In this document: positions 1-8,387 of the stretch, in pieces
Numbering within the stretch: the stretch's first letter is position 1
Layout: every line of letters starts with the position of its first letter
NCBI GenBank assembly: GCA_026195255.1
Contig: JAPHSS010000013.1
Span: 1-43,406 of the forward strand
DNA: 43,406 nt
Origin: Gammaproteobacteria bacterium
Lineage (GTDB): Bacteria > Pseudomonadota > Gammaproteobacteria > SZUA-229
Reading direction: 5' to 3'
The notes under the pieces: model-generated
The model's database searches: none
Told to the model about the DNA's origin: nothing
The model's input: only the letters and a program-made list of their open reading frames with translations
Position numbers and translations under genes: made by a program

Positions 1-54
1 GGTAGCGCCGGTGAAAGTAGCGGCTATTAATGCGAATAGATTATATATATCCAT
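1..54 (-). CDS. Possible 5' end of a membrane protein gene, cut by window edge
   Basis: An ATG at 52-54 (minus strand) opens a frame that stays open for 18 codons to the window edge. The residues are MDIYNLFALIAATFTGAT, which read like the start of a signal or membrane segment. There is no clear Shine-Dalgarno sequence, only CTGAAA just before the ATG. It would be the next gene after the YeeE/YedE transporter on the same strand, separated by a hairpin. Too little is visible to assign a family, and it could be chance. Confidence 0.3.
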   Translation of the reverse strand, partial: MDIYNLFALIAATFTGAT

Positions 55-132
55 TTTCAGAGTGTATCACTGTTTGTGATTTGTGTGACGGGAGTGGTAA
101 TTAAATTGAGGGTTACTCTAACTGCAGGGAAA

Positions 133-160
133 ACTAGCGGGAAAAAATTTTCCCGTTAGT
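133..160 (-). terminator. Candidate intrinsic terminator after the YeeE/YedE gene
   Basis: Arms 133-145 and 148-160 are inverted copies matching at 12 of 13 positions, with a GC core of CGGG/CCCG. Read on the minus strand the hairpin is followed by a short T run. It sits 13 bases after the transporter stop codon. The T tract is short, so efficiency is uncertain. Confidence 0.45.
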
Positions 161-172
161 GAGTGTAATGAG

Positions 173-1375
173 TTACAGGTTCTCAAGTGATCGCAGTTTG
201 GATGGCAGTAGTTTTAGATCGACTAAAGAGCTGATAAGCGCCTTGATGAATGTGGCTTCATCTTCGTGCAACATTTTGTAATATTGTATTTTCATGGTTA
301 GCGCACTACCGAAAACAATAGAAACAAGAGCCAGCATAGAACCTATAGATAAAGTGGATACACCGGTTATACCCTGGCCAATTGTGCAGCCCATCGCTAA
401 TACGCCGCCTATGCCCATTAGTGTGGCACCTATCAGATGTTGTAATGCATCGCCAACGGATGAAAACCACTCAATGCGAAAACTTCGGCTGATAACAGCA
501 TAAACAAAAGAGCCGGCAATGACGCCTGCGAGGGCCGCCATACCAAAACTAATTAATAAGGTATTCGTTGGTGACATTGCGTAGAAAAATGTTTCACCCA
601 TAGGGTTAATAAAAGTAAATGACTGGGTTGCAACACCTATTGGAATTTCATCAAGGAACTCAGCAGTTTCTTTCCATTCATCACCCATGGAACCGCCGGT
701 GAAGTACCAGGCAGCAGCGACTGCGCCACCGACAACTAAACCGCTAATAATATTTTCGTGTTGTTTTCTGAATTCAGCAGATTTAAAAATAATAACAACC
801 AGAAGTGTCGCGAAAATTGCCCCGATGAAACTACGGCTTATACCAACTTCTTCACCTGTTATGGCGGCAGTCAGTGACCCCAGATCCTGAGCGCTAACAT
901 TATATGAGCCAAGATCAATTGTCGTAGCAACAACCCAAGGATGGAATAGGACTTCATAAAAAGCCGTTTTTGACATGAAGTAAGCAAACATACCGGCAAT
1001 AATCAGTACAAAGACTGATTTTACATTACCGCCGCCAATGCGAATCAGTGTTTTATTTCCACAGCCAGAAGCCAGGGTCATGCCAATGCCAAAAAGCATG
1101 CCGCCTACAATGAAGCGTAACCAGGCAAAGCCCTGAGCGCGATAGGGAGGAAGGGTTGAGTCAACACTGGCTAAACCAGTGCCTTCGAGTATTAGTACGC
1201 CAATCAATGCCACTGCAATTGCCAGCATCCATGCGCGGAAACGGTTTTTATCACCCATATTGACCCAGTCTGAAACTGCGCCCATTGTGCAAAAATTGGT
1301 TTTATTAACAACTGCTCCCATTACAAAGGCAATGCCAAATGCAATAAGTAACATATAAGTGGTAATTTCCATCAT
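173..1375 (-). CDS. YeeE/YedE family sulfur-compound (thiosulfate-type) transporter
   Basis: This is a 400-residue inner-membrane protein with many hydrophobic helices in two related halves, the size of the full-length YeeE/YedE (DUF395, TsuA-like) family. Three family cysteines are visible in their expected settings: Cys29 in TNFCTMGA, Cys105 in ASGCGNKTL and Cys330 in AMGCTIGQG. In characterised TsuA such cysteines relay thiosulfate through the membrane. Two ATG codons lie in tandem at 1375 and 1372 behind a GAGGAAAG ribosome site, so either may start. The gene stands alone on the minus strand with an 8-base palindrome upstream. The exact substrate (thiosulfate, or another sulfur or selenium compound) is inferred from the family only. 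Confidence 0.9.
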   Translation of the reverse strand: MMEITTYMLLIAFGIAFVMGAVVNKTNFCTMGAVSDWVNMGDKNRFRAWMLAIAVALIGVLILEGTGLASVDSTLPPYRAQGFAWLRFIVGGMLFGIGMTLASGCGNKTLIRIGGGNVKSVFVLIIAGMFAYFMSKTAFYEVLFHPWVVATTIDLGSYNVSAQDLGSLTAAITGEEVGISRSFIGAIFATLLVVIIFKSAEFRKQHENIISGLVVGGAVAAAWYFTGGSMGDEWKETAEFLDEIPIGVATQSFTFINPMGETFFYAMSPTNTLLISFGMAALAGVIAGSFVYAVISRSFRIEWFSSVGDALQHLIGATLMGIGGVLAMGCTIGQGITGVSTLSIGSMLALVSIVFGSALTMKIQYYKMLHEDEATFIKALISSLVDLKLLPSKLRSLENL

Positions 1376-1689
1376 CTTTCCTCATTAATAAATGCACAGA
1401 AATGGCCTGAGCAAATACGTTAGATAGTGTGTAACTATCTACATAAAATTTAGGGTAAACCATGCTGATGATAGATTAAACAGGCCATTATCTGATCTGT
1501 CTATACCTCAAACTATATGAGGTTTATTAAATAAGAAACAGGCCAATCTATGTTGACTCAGTGTAAGTGTCGAATGATACCTGTAATAAATACTTTATTG
1601 CAAGTATATGTCATGGAATTTTGTCCGATTTAAGCAATAGTGTTTAAGTGTTTGCTAATATTTAATGATTTAGCTCTACAGGGCGGCAA
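1376..1689. other. Intergenic stretch, YeeE promoter region and sortase 3' side
   Basis: No gene is visible in these 314 bases. They should hold the promoter of the YeeE/YedE gene and the 3' end of the sortase transcript. Structures seen are the palindrome at 1421-1441, a small hairpin at 1505-1523 (ACCTCA / TGAGGT) with no T tract on the minus strand, and a nine-base direct repeat AACAGGCCA near 1476 and 1537. None is assigned a function. Confidence 0.5.
1421..1441. promoter_or_regulatory. Perfect 8-bp inverted repeat, possible operator of the YeeE gene
   Basis: TAGATAGT at 1421-1428 and ACTATCTA at 1434-1441 are exact inverted copies with a five-base spacer. The site lies about 46 bases upstream of the transporter start, where a dimeric repressor or activator would bind. 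The regulator is not identifiable from the window. Confidence 0.35.
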
Positions 1690-2298
1690 TCAAATACTAT
1701 TTATATTAGATTGATTAGTATTGTGCGTATGTGCAATAGCGGTAACGATATAACGCTGAGAGCCACCCGGTGTGATTGAATCAAAAGGGTAACAGGTAAC
1801 AAGGTGAATATATGCGCTAGATTTATCATCTATAAAGCGTGCATCATCCATATCAACTATTCGTGTAGAAATAACTTTAAATAATTTGCTCTCTTGCTGT
1901 GCGGTTTCTATAAAAATACTGTCATCTTTTTTTAGATTTTGTAAAAAATTAAAATGCGTATCACGGTGTGCGCTAATTAAACTATTGCCATTATTTCCAG
2001 GAATAGCCGAGGCAAAATTATGCCCTGGCCCAAATGCCAGGGTCCGCCCACTATCACCGGCTAAAACAATTAAGTCTATATCGAGCCTGGGTACCTTAAG
2101 TCGAGCAACTGGCCAGGTATCGGCCCAGGGCCAGGGTTTGCTTTGCGATTTTCCCTGTTTGACGTCGCTCCAGGCCTGTTCAAGTAAATTTTGGGCAAGC
2201 AGGGCTTTTGCGTGAATATAAGACCCCTGGCCGATAAACCAGCAGCCAGGAATAAATAAAAATACAATGATATAAGGTTTTTTATATTTTATATTCAT
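1690..2298 (-). CDS. Class GN sortase of the proteobacterial dedicated sortase system
   Basis: This is a 202-residue cysteine transpeptidase with one N-terminal membrane segment (about residues 8-28), so the catalytic domain faces the periplasm. The sortase triad is visible: His111 (SAHRD), Cys169 (LVTCYPF) and Arg182 (SQRYIV). The tryptophan-rich stretch PWPWADTWPVARL before the core is characteristic of the Gram-negative marine sortase group. Its start overlaps the stop of the upstream substrate gene by four bases (ATGA), so the two are translationally coupled and the sortase has a single dedicated substrate. The enzyme should cleave the C-terminal sorting signal of that neighbour. What it joins the substrate to in a Gram-negative envelope is unknown. 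Confidence 0.93.
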   Translation of the reverse strand: MNIKYKKPYIIVFLFIPGCWFIGQGSYIHAKALLAQNLLEQAWSDVKQGKSQSKPWPWADTWPVARLKVPRLDIDLIVLAGDSGRTLAFGPGHNFASAIPGNNGNSLISAHRDTHFNFLQNLKKDDSIFIETAQQESKLFKVISTRIVDMDDARFIDDKSSAYIHLVTCYPFDSITPGGSQRYIVTAIAHTHNTNQSNINSI

Positions 2299-4499
2299 AG
2301 TGTTTCAGGCTCATTATTAGTTTGATGTGAGGTTTCTAATTCAGAGCCGCGTAATAAAACAGTCAGCGCTAATCCCAGCATTAATAATGTAAACCCACAT
2401 ATGATATTTAATTCAGCAGTGGTGGCGGTTTGAGCTAGTTGTCCAAATATTTTTTGTGCGTTTTGTCCATGCGGAAGGTTTACAGGTATATTGCGTTTAT
2501 CAAGTTGAGCTTCATCTGCTCGTGAGGGTGTTTTATCAACAGCAACAAGACTGGTGTGTTTGCTTACCAGGTGGTGAGTAAGTGCAACATCAATAATATC
2601 AGTGCGCACCTGTTCTTTATCAGCACCCTCGTGGATGCTGTCCATAAGAGCGCTAATTTTTTTACGCGCCCAAAATGTAGCAATGCCTTTACTTGATTTA
2701 TTGATGTTTAAATTTAATTTAGCTGACCACGGTGCCAGAGCACGTGAGCCCGTTATATTAATATAAGGTAGTGGTTTCGCCGATTTTATGGCCAGAATAA
2801 GGGCTTCTCCCTGGTATAGGTCTGGTATGCGTTGCGGCCAAACTTCTGCAGTTTGGGAGCCGTCAAAACTTAACTTAATATCAGTCATTAGCGGGCTTTC
2901 AAGTTTGCTGAATAAAGCAGACATTTTTTCATTCACTTCATTAACACTGCTGATATATGTATAACTACCGCGGCCAAATTGCGCAGCTTTACGCATAAAA
3001 TAACTGTTAGGAGCTGAACCGATACCAATCGTAAATAAACGACTATTGGCTAACTTGTTGTGAAGAATATCGAATAATGCTGCTTCGTTTCCTACGCTAC
3101 CATCAGTAATAAAAATTACCTGGTGTACAGTGTTGTCGTCTGATTTGCCTTTTAGTGCTAAATTCAGTGCAGGGGCCATTTCGGTACCGCCATCGGCACT
3201 AAGCTGATTTACATATTTTTTTGCGATTAAAATATTCTCAAAGCTAGCCATTTGAGAATCAGAAAAAATCTGCTCTGTTATTGAGTTAAACTGAATAATA
3301 TTAAACTTGTCATGTAAACGAAGCCTGTCTAAAGCCATAAGTAAAGAAGCCTTGGCCTGTTGCATGGATGTGCCGTGCATAGAACCTGAAGTATCAATAA
3401 TATAGGTAACGTCACGTGCTAATGGTTGACCGTTATACGCGCCGCTATCGGGGGGCACAATCATTAACATCTGGTAGTTTTCGGATTTTAAAGCCTCATT
3501 AAAAACCGCCGCTTTAGGAATGTGATTAAGTTGAGGCGTCCAGACAAGTTCGAAGTCTCGATCTGAGGGGGTAACGCCATCAGCCAGTTTTATATGATAA
3601 GTATCACTCACCTGTTGCTTGATAATATTATGATATCTACTCGTTAAGTTCTGTAGTGGAAATCCTGCATTCAATTTAATATTAATAGACACGGGATTAA
3701 TTAAAGACTTGCTCGAATTTACGTGAGGTGTAATTCGGTTTGCATCAATAACTTCATGCGTATTTTTTGCCCATCCCGAATTTGAGAGTGAAATTGATTC
3801 ATTTATAGCTTTGCCAGGAATATATCGTGGCGTAATTGCCATGGGGAATCGTAAACTAAAACTGCCCTGGTCGTAATGCAGGGTTTGCTGGTATTCAATT
3901 TCTACACTTATGCTTTCTCCAGGAGCAATATTAGCAACCGTATTAGTGAAAAGGTTAGGTCTTTCCTGCTCAACTAATGCTGCTTTTTTACCTTCTTGTT
4001 TAGCTGCTTTATAAATTCTTTTGGCTTCCGCTTTTTCCTTTATCACACCTTCAATTACCCGTTCACCAATTAACATGCGCATGTGATCTACCGCGGCCAT
4101 TTCAGGTAAAGGGAAAACATATACAGCCTCAACCCAGTTGTTACTGGTGTTTTTAAACTGTTGTTTAATATGACTGCGTACAATCATGCCGGATACGCTC
4201 ATATCTACAGAGGTTTCTAATAAAGGTATCTGATTGTACAAACCTGAGTTGGCATTTTTGATAAGTAGACTGCCGTTACTTACATGATCAAGAGAAACCT
4301 GAGGAAAATTATCAGATGAAGAATCTGCTTTTACTATGTCACTCAATAACATTAAAAATAAAGTTATTACAGTTATTAATATGAATATAATCAGGCGCTG
4401 TAACCAGGTCATTAAATTAGATTTATGTGGTTTGTATTTGTCATGCAAATATTCACGACGAGGTCGGCGTTTAAATATATTTTTATTTAAAGATAACAT
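2295..4499 (-). CDS. Dedicated sortase substrate with VIT and VWA domains
   Basis: This 734-residue protein matches the marine proteobacterial sortase target family. A long basic N-terminus leads into a membrane or signal segment at about 31-53. A VIT domain (about 86-215) precedes a von Willebrand A domain (about 364-530) with an intact metal-binding set: Asp369-x-Ser371-x-Ser373, Thr439 and Asp466. The C-terminus has a hydrophobic segment (about 698-716) followed by Arg717. The sorting motif expected just before it reads LAQTA (688-692), lacking the usual proline. An LPHGQ at 675-679 is less well placed. The protein is probably exported and anchored at the surface for adhesion or protein binding. 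Sortase follows with a four-base overlap. Confidence 0.92.
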   Translation of the reverse strand: MLSLNKNIFKRRPRREYLHDKYKPHKSNLMTWLQRLIIFILITVITLFLMLLSDIVKADSSSDNFPQVSLDHVSNGSLLIKNANSGLYNQIPLLETSVDMSVSGMIVRSHIKQQFKNTSNNWVEAVYVFPLPEMAAVDHMRMLIGERVIEGVIKEKAEAKRIYKAAKQEGKKAALVEQERPNLFTNTVANIAPGESISVEIEYQQTLHYDQGSFSLRFPMAITPRYIPGKAINESISLSNSGWAKNTHEVIDANRITPHVNSSKSLINPVSINIKLNAGFPLQNLTSRYHNIIKQQVSDTYHIKLADGVTPSDRDFELVWTPQLNHIPKAAVFNEALKSENYQMLMIVPPDSGAYNGQPLARDVTYIIDTSGSMHGTSMQQAKASLLMALDRLRLHDKFNIIQFNSITEQIFSDSQMASFENILIAKKYVNQLSADGGTEMAPALNLALKGKSDDNTVHQVIFITDGSVGNEAALFDILHNKLANSRLFTIGIGSAPNSYFMRKAAQFGRGSYTYISSVNEVNEKMSALFSKLESPLMTDIKLSFDGSQTAEVWPQRIPDLYQGEALILAIKSAKPLPYINITGSRALAPWSAKLNLNINKSSKGIATFWARKKISALMDSIHEGADKEQVRTDIIDVALTHHLVSKHTSLVAVDKTPSRADEAQLDKRNIPVNLPHGQNAQKIFGQLAQTATTAELNIICGFTLLMLGLALTVLLRGSELETSHQTNNEPETL

Positions 4500-4689
4500 T
4501 TAAGTCTCCTGTTGAGTTAGGCATCTTCTTGATAGATATTAAGCCCTAGAAGAGTGGCGAATCAGAGTGGAGAAAATGGCAGTTTAAATATGAAATGTGA
4601 TGAATTATGACAATATGAGTAAACAGCTGAATAAGCGCAGGGTAATATGTTAGTGTAAGCAAAAAAGTTAATTAGTTAATGGGGGTGAA

Positions 4690-5382
4690 ATGTCACAGCA
4701 TATAGCGATAGTAGAGGATGAGCCATCTATTCGGGAAAATTATGCAGATGCATTTAAGCAGCAGGGTTACAGGGTTTCAATATATGGCAGCCGCAGCGAA
4801 GCAATTAAAGCGTTTGAGTCACGCTTGCCTGACCTGGCATTGTTAGATATAGGTCTGGAAGACGATGCCGAGGGTGGTTTTGAAGTTTGTCGTATATTAC
4901 GTAATAAATCAGAAACTGTGCCCATTATTTTTTTAACAGCAAGAGATAGTGACCTGGATATAATATCAGGCTTGAGATTAGGAGCAGATGATTACCTCAC
5001 TAAAGATATTAGTTTGCCCAACTTGTGTGCAAGAGTTGCGGCTCTTTTCAGGCGTATAAGTGCAATTACATCAAGTCCTGCAGAAGAAGACATATTTGAA
5101 CGCGGTCCATTAACAATGGATATGAATAGATTCATTATTGACTGGAATCAACAGCGAGTTGACCTGACGCTTACAGAATTGTGGGTGGTGCATACGTTGG
5201 CAAGGCATCCCGGGCATGTTAAAAATCGTGATCAATTAATGGAAGATGCGCGTATTGTTGTTGATGACGCTACAATTACCTCACATATCAAACGAATAAG
5301 AAATAAGTTTTTAAAAGTAGATGCTGATTTTAACTGCATTGAAACAGTATATGGTATGGGTTATCGCTGGCTTGAAAACTAA
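4690..5382 (+). CDS. pdsR: Dedicated sortase system response regulator
   Basis: A 230-residue OmpR-type response regulator. The receiver domain has Asp10 in the acidic pocket, the phospho-acceptor Asp53, Thr83 and Lys105. The C-terminal winged helix (about 130-228) ends in the usual VYGMGYRW turn. GGGGGTG lies just before the ATG. It is divergent from the sortase substrate, and its 3' end overlaps the sensor kinase PdsS, so the pair forms one operon. It probably controls the substrate-sortase pair and pdsO through the shared intergenic regions; this is inferred from position. Confidence 0.93.
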   Translation: MSQHIAIVEDEPSIRENYADAFKQQGYRVSIYGSRSEAIKAFESRLPDLALLDIGLEDDAEGGFEVCRILRNKSETVPIIFLTARDSDLDIISGLRLGADDYLTKDISLPNLCARVAALFRRISAITSSPAEEDIFERGPLTMDMNRFIIDWNQQRVDLTLTELWVVHTLARHPGHVKNRDQLMEDARIVVDDATITSHIKRIRNKFLKVDADFNCIETVYGMGYRWLEN

Positions 5383-7495
5383 ATTTTCCATCCGTAGTAA
5401 ATTGCTGCTGATTTCAGCTGTTTTATTTATAGTGCCGTGGATTGGTGTGCAATACATTCAAGATATGGAAAACTTTCTAAGAATAAACCAGCAGGATAAT
5501 CTACTAGGCAAAGCACAGATTGTAGCGGCTGTTTTGCAGGGTCAGGAGAATGTATTTAAATATAATTCAGGGGCTGCTGATAATGTAGAGTCGTCAGGTG
5601 GCATCATAAATAGTTCAACACACATATATGTGCGTCCAATAAAAAGAGCTATTCAATTAGATGGATATATAGATGACTGGCTTGATTATGATGAAAAATC
5701 AAAAGTATTAAAATCAGATAAGCCTGAATCACTAGAATACAAATACTTTATGGCTAGTTATAAAAACTATTTATATATGGTGCTTGAAATAAAAGATGAC
5801 CGGGTGGTCTATAGAAAAGCCAATAGTTTAAGTTTAAATGAAAATGATCATTTAATAATAAAGCTCAGAAATAAAAAGGCGGAGTTAAAAACATATTTTA
5901 TTGCTACACAATCTCCCGGCTGGATTAATGCGCATCGCATGGAGTTTCAAAATGAAAAGTGGGTGGCGGTAGCGCCAGAACTTCGTATTAAAGGTGAATG
6001 GCAGGAAACAGCCGATGGTTACAATATTGAACTTAGATTGCCGTTATCTCTTTTTGAAAATGGCTTTTCATTTTTTGTAGCTGATGTTGATGATAATAAA
6101 ACGAGACAAACTGAATTTATATTAGGAGAAGGGAATATTGGCGATGAATTAGGTTCCATTATTATACCTTCGGTGAAAGTAGAGGAGATGTTAAAACGAA
6201 TCGTTCGACCCGAATCCCGCACCTGGATAATTGACCAGGGTTATAGAGTGTTAGCGGTAGCTGGAGATATTAAACAGGGTGGACAGACGAATACCGGCAT
6301 TCATGAAAAACGTAGTTTTGCCAGTAAAATGGTTAGTTTATTTTACCATTTGTTATTAACTCAGCCCGCGCAAAATTTTAAAGATGATTTATCCAGTGTA
6401 TCGTATTTAAGAGGCGAGGTGGTGCAGTCTGCTTTGAGCGGAGAGCCATCGACCAGTTGGCGAGATACACCAGACAAACGAGCCAGGATATTAACGGCGA
6501 GTTACCCTGTTATCTTAAATAATAAAGTCTTAGGCGCAATTGCAATAGAGGAAACCAGCAACTCAATACTTATTTTACAAAATCGTGCAATGGAGATTTT
6601 GATAAATTTAAGTGTACTTACATTTTTAATCACGGTGGTGGTTTTATTGAGTTATGCAACTCGATTATCTGTAAGAATAAGAAGATTACGTGATGAAACT
6701 GAACAAGCTATATCGAATGAGGGGCGAATTGAGAAATCATTTAAAATAACAGACTCATCGGATGAAATTGGAGATTTATCAAGAAGCTTTGCAGATATGT
6801 TAACGCGCCTGAGTGAGTATAATCGTTACCTTGAAACAATGGCTGGCAAGTTATCACATGAGTTGCGCACGCCGATAACGGTTGTCAGGTCGTCTCTGGA
6901 AAATATGCAGGTGGCGAACAACGAGAGTTCAAGGCAGGTATATATACAAAGAGCCAGTGAAGGCATGGCGAGGTTAAGCGATATCTTAACTCGGATGAGT
7001 GAAGCGACCAGGCTTGAACAAACACTGCAATCTGAAGTTATACAACCGGTGAACCTGATTGAATTGCTAAAAAGCTGTTTGGCGGGTTATAAACTGGCTT
7101 ACCCCAATGTGGTTTTTGAATTAAGTATAAAAACAGTTGAGAAGGAAATTATACAGGGTGTGCCAGACCTGCTAGCTCAAATGCTTGATAAAATAATTTC
7201 AAATGCCGTCGATTTTCATAAACCGGCGACACCCATAACTATAAATATAAAGCAGCACAAACATACTCTTCAGCTAAGTATTATTAATAAGGGTGAAATC
7301 TTGCCTGAATCAATGCGAGATAACTTATTTGAATCAATGGTGTCTGTTAGAGAAAAGCGAGGAGACTTGCCACACCTGGGTTTGGGCTTGTATATAGCCA
7401 GAATGATCATTGAGTTTCATCATGGCAGTATACAGGCAACTAATCTGCAAGATAAATCGGGTGTTGAAATAAAATTAGAAGTGCCATTAAAGTAA
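5351..7495 (+). CDS. pdsS: Dedicated sortase system sensor histidine kinase
   Basis: A membrane histidine kinase of about 714 residues, partner of PdsR. An N-terminal membrane segment is followed by a large periplasmic sensor. Part of this sensor (starting near IQLDGYIDDW) resembles a DOMON/CBM9-like sugar- or heme-binding fold. A second membrane segment lies near 6590-6660, then a HAMP-like linker, the phospho-acceptor His503 in LSHELRTP, an N box (ISNAVDFH) and the G box (LGLGLYIA). The start is uncertain: ATG 5351 gives a usual length, TTG 5372 and ATG 5321 are alternatives, and none has a good ribosome site. It overlaps pdsR, which suggests coupled translation. Confidence 0.9.
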   Translation: MVWVIAGLKTKFSIRSKLLLISAVLFIVPWIGVQYIQDMENFLRINQQDNLLGKAQIVAAVLQGQENVFKYNSGAADNVESSGGIINSSTHIYVRPIKRAIQLDGYIDDWLDYDEKSKVLKSDKPESLEYKYFMASYKNYLYMVLEIKDDRVVYRKANSLSLNENDHLIIKLRNKKAELKTYFIATQSPGWINAHRMEFQNEKWVAVAPELRIKGEWQETADGYNIELRLPLSLFENGFSFFVADVDDNKTRQTEFILGEGNIGDELGSIIIPSVKVEEMLKRIVRPESRTWIIDQGYRVLAVAGDIKQGGQTNTGIHEKRSFASKMVSLFYHLLLTQPAQNFKDDLSSVSYLRGEVVQSALSGEPSTSWRDTPDKRARILTASYPVILNNKVLGAIAIEETSNSILILQNRAMEILINLSVLTFLITVVVLLSYATRLSVRIRRLRDETEQAISNEGRIEKSFKITDSSDEIGDLSRSFADMLTRLSEYNRYLETMAGKLSHELRTPITVVRSSLENMQVANNESSRQVYIQRASEGMARLSDILTRMSEATRLEQTLQSEVIQPVNLIELLKSCLAGYKLAYPNVVFELSIKTVEKEIIQGVPDLLAQMLDKIISNAVDFHKPATPITINIKQHKHTLQLSIINKGEILPESMRDNLFESMVSVREKRGDLPHLGLGLYIARMIIEFHHGSIQATNLQDKSGVEIKLEVPLK

Positions 7496-7645
7496 ATATT
7501 TCTGATTATTTTAAATTCTTATACCAGGCATGAGCTCAACTGGATGATAATGAAGGTTTTGTCATATTTCATAATAATTGAGCTGTAAACTAACATATTC
7601 CTGTCCTCAGTAAATCATATTCCTGCAGCATACTTATCTTCAAGT

Positions 7646-7665
7646 TAACAACAAAACAGTTGTTA
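7646..7665. promoter_or_regulatory. 7-bp inverted repeat upstream of pdsO, possible operator
   Basis: TAACAAC at 7646-7652 and GTTGTTA at 7659-7665 are exact inverted copies with a six-base spacer, ending 35 bases before the pdsO ATG. This could be a regulator site or a 5' leader hairpin. No matching copy was found upstream of the sortase substrate, so a PdsR site is not supported. Confidence 0.3.
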
Positions 7666-7700
7666 GTACTTAAAAACTTAAATAACTTGAGGAAAGTATT

Positions 7701-8330
7701 ATGAAAATTTCAAATAAAATCACCAGTCCAGTTGCTTTGGCAATTAGTCTTCCATTATTGATATTAGGCGGCTGTGCTAATAATGACACGGTAAAGTTGA
7801 TGCCTGATGAAACACTGGTATTTGAACAGGTGTTAGATGCAGATGAAATAGCTGTTGAAAATAAATCAGATATAGATGGCTTTGTAAGTATTGAAGCTGA
7901 AGAGTCAATAAATGTGATTGAACCTGTAGAGTCGTTAATAGAAAATCCGCTCGATAAAGATGAAACAGCTGATAATGTGACACCTAAACCAGATGAAAGC
8001 ATGATCGGTTTCGCATTTGATCAGTCTGATATTGATGCTCAATATGGGGAATTACTTTGGCAACATGCTCAGTACCTCAAAGAGAATAAAAATTTGATTC
8101 TAAATGTAAGTGGTCATACCGATAGTTCTGGTGCACGTATTTACAATGAGTTTTTAAGTAAGAAGCGTGCCGAACAGGTGGCTAAAATTCTGCTGGATTT
8201 TGGTGTGCCGAAAGAGCGTATTAAAGTAACTGGAAATGCAAGCGATCAACCATTAACCGGTGCAGTTACTAATAAAGAGCATCGTAGAGTTGAGCTGGAT
8301 TATCAGGACCAGCAAATAGTTAGTAATTAA
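7701..8330 (+). CDS. pdsO: Sortase-associated OmpA-like lipoprotein
   Basis: A 209-residue exported protein. A signal peptide ends in the lipobox LGGC, with Cys25 the likely lipidated residue. An acidic, low-complexity linker (about 30-105) follows, then an OmpA-C-like peptidoglycan-binding domain (about 108-205) containing FAFDQSDID, SGHTDSSGA and the EHRRVEL end. A strong GAGGAAAG ribosome site precedes the ATG. It lies 205 bases after pdsS on the same strand. The family is the OmpA-like partner of Gram-negative dedicated sortase clusters and would tether the outer membrane to the wall near the anchored substrate. Its exact role with the sortase is unknown. Confidence 0.88.
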   Translation: MKISNKITSPVALAISLPLLILGGCANNDTVKLMPDETLVFEQVLDADEIAVENKSDIDGFVSIEAEESINVIEPVESLIENPLDKDETADNVTPKPDESMIGFAFDQSDIDAQYGELLWQHAQYLKENKNLILNVSGHTDSSGARIYNEFLSKKRAEQVAKILLDFGVPKERIKVTGNASDQPLTGAVTNKEHRRVELDYQDQQIVSN

Positions 8331-8352
8331 AGAAAAGGAGGTGGTGCGGTGA

Positions 8353-8387
8353 GGTCCATTAATTCGGGTTGGGTTAATGGGCCTTTT
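8353..8387 (+). terminator. Intrinsic terminator after pdsO
   Basis: Arms GGTCCATTAA (8353-8362) and TTAATGGGCC (8374-8383) pair over ten positions with one G-U, then TTTT. It lies just past the pdsO stop and closes the pds operon. Confidence 0.75.

Noticed and set aside
66-80. ATCAC-TGTTT-GTGAT inverted repeat near the left edge as a CRP or FNR site
   Set aside because: Half sites and spacing do not match either consensus.
2463-2477. LPHGQ in the sortase substrate as the real sorting signal
   Set aside because: It lies about 13 residues farther from the membrane helix than expected; LAQTA has the usual spacing.
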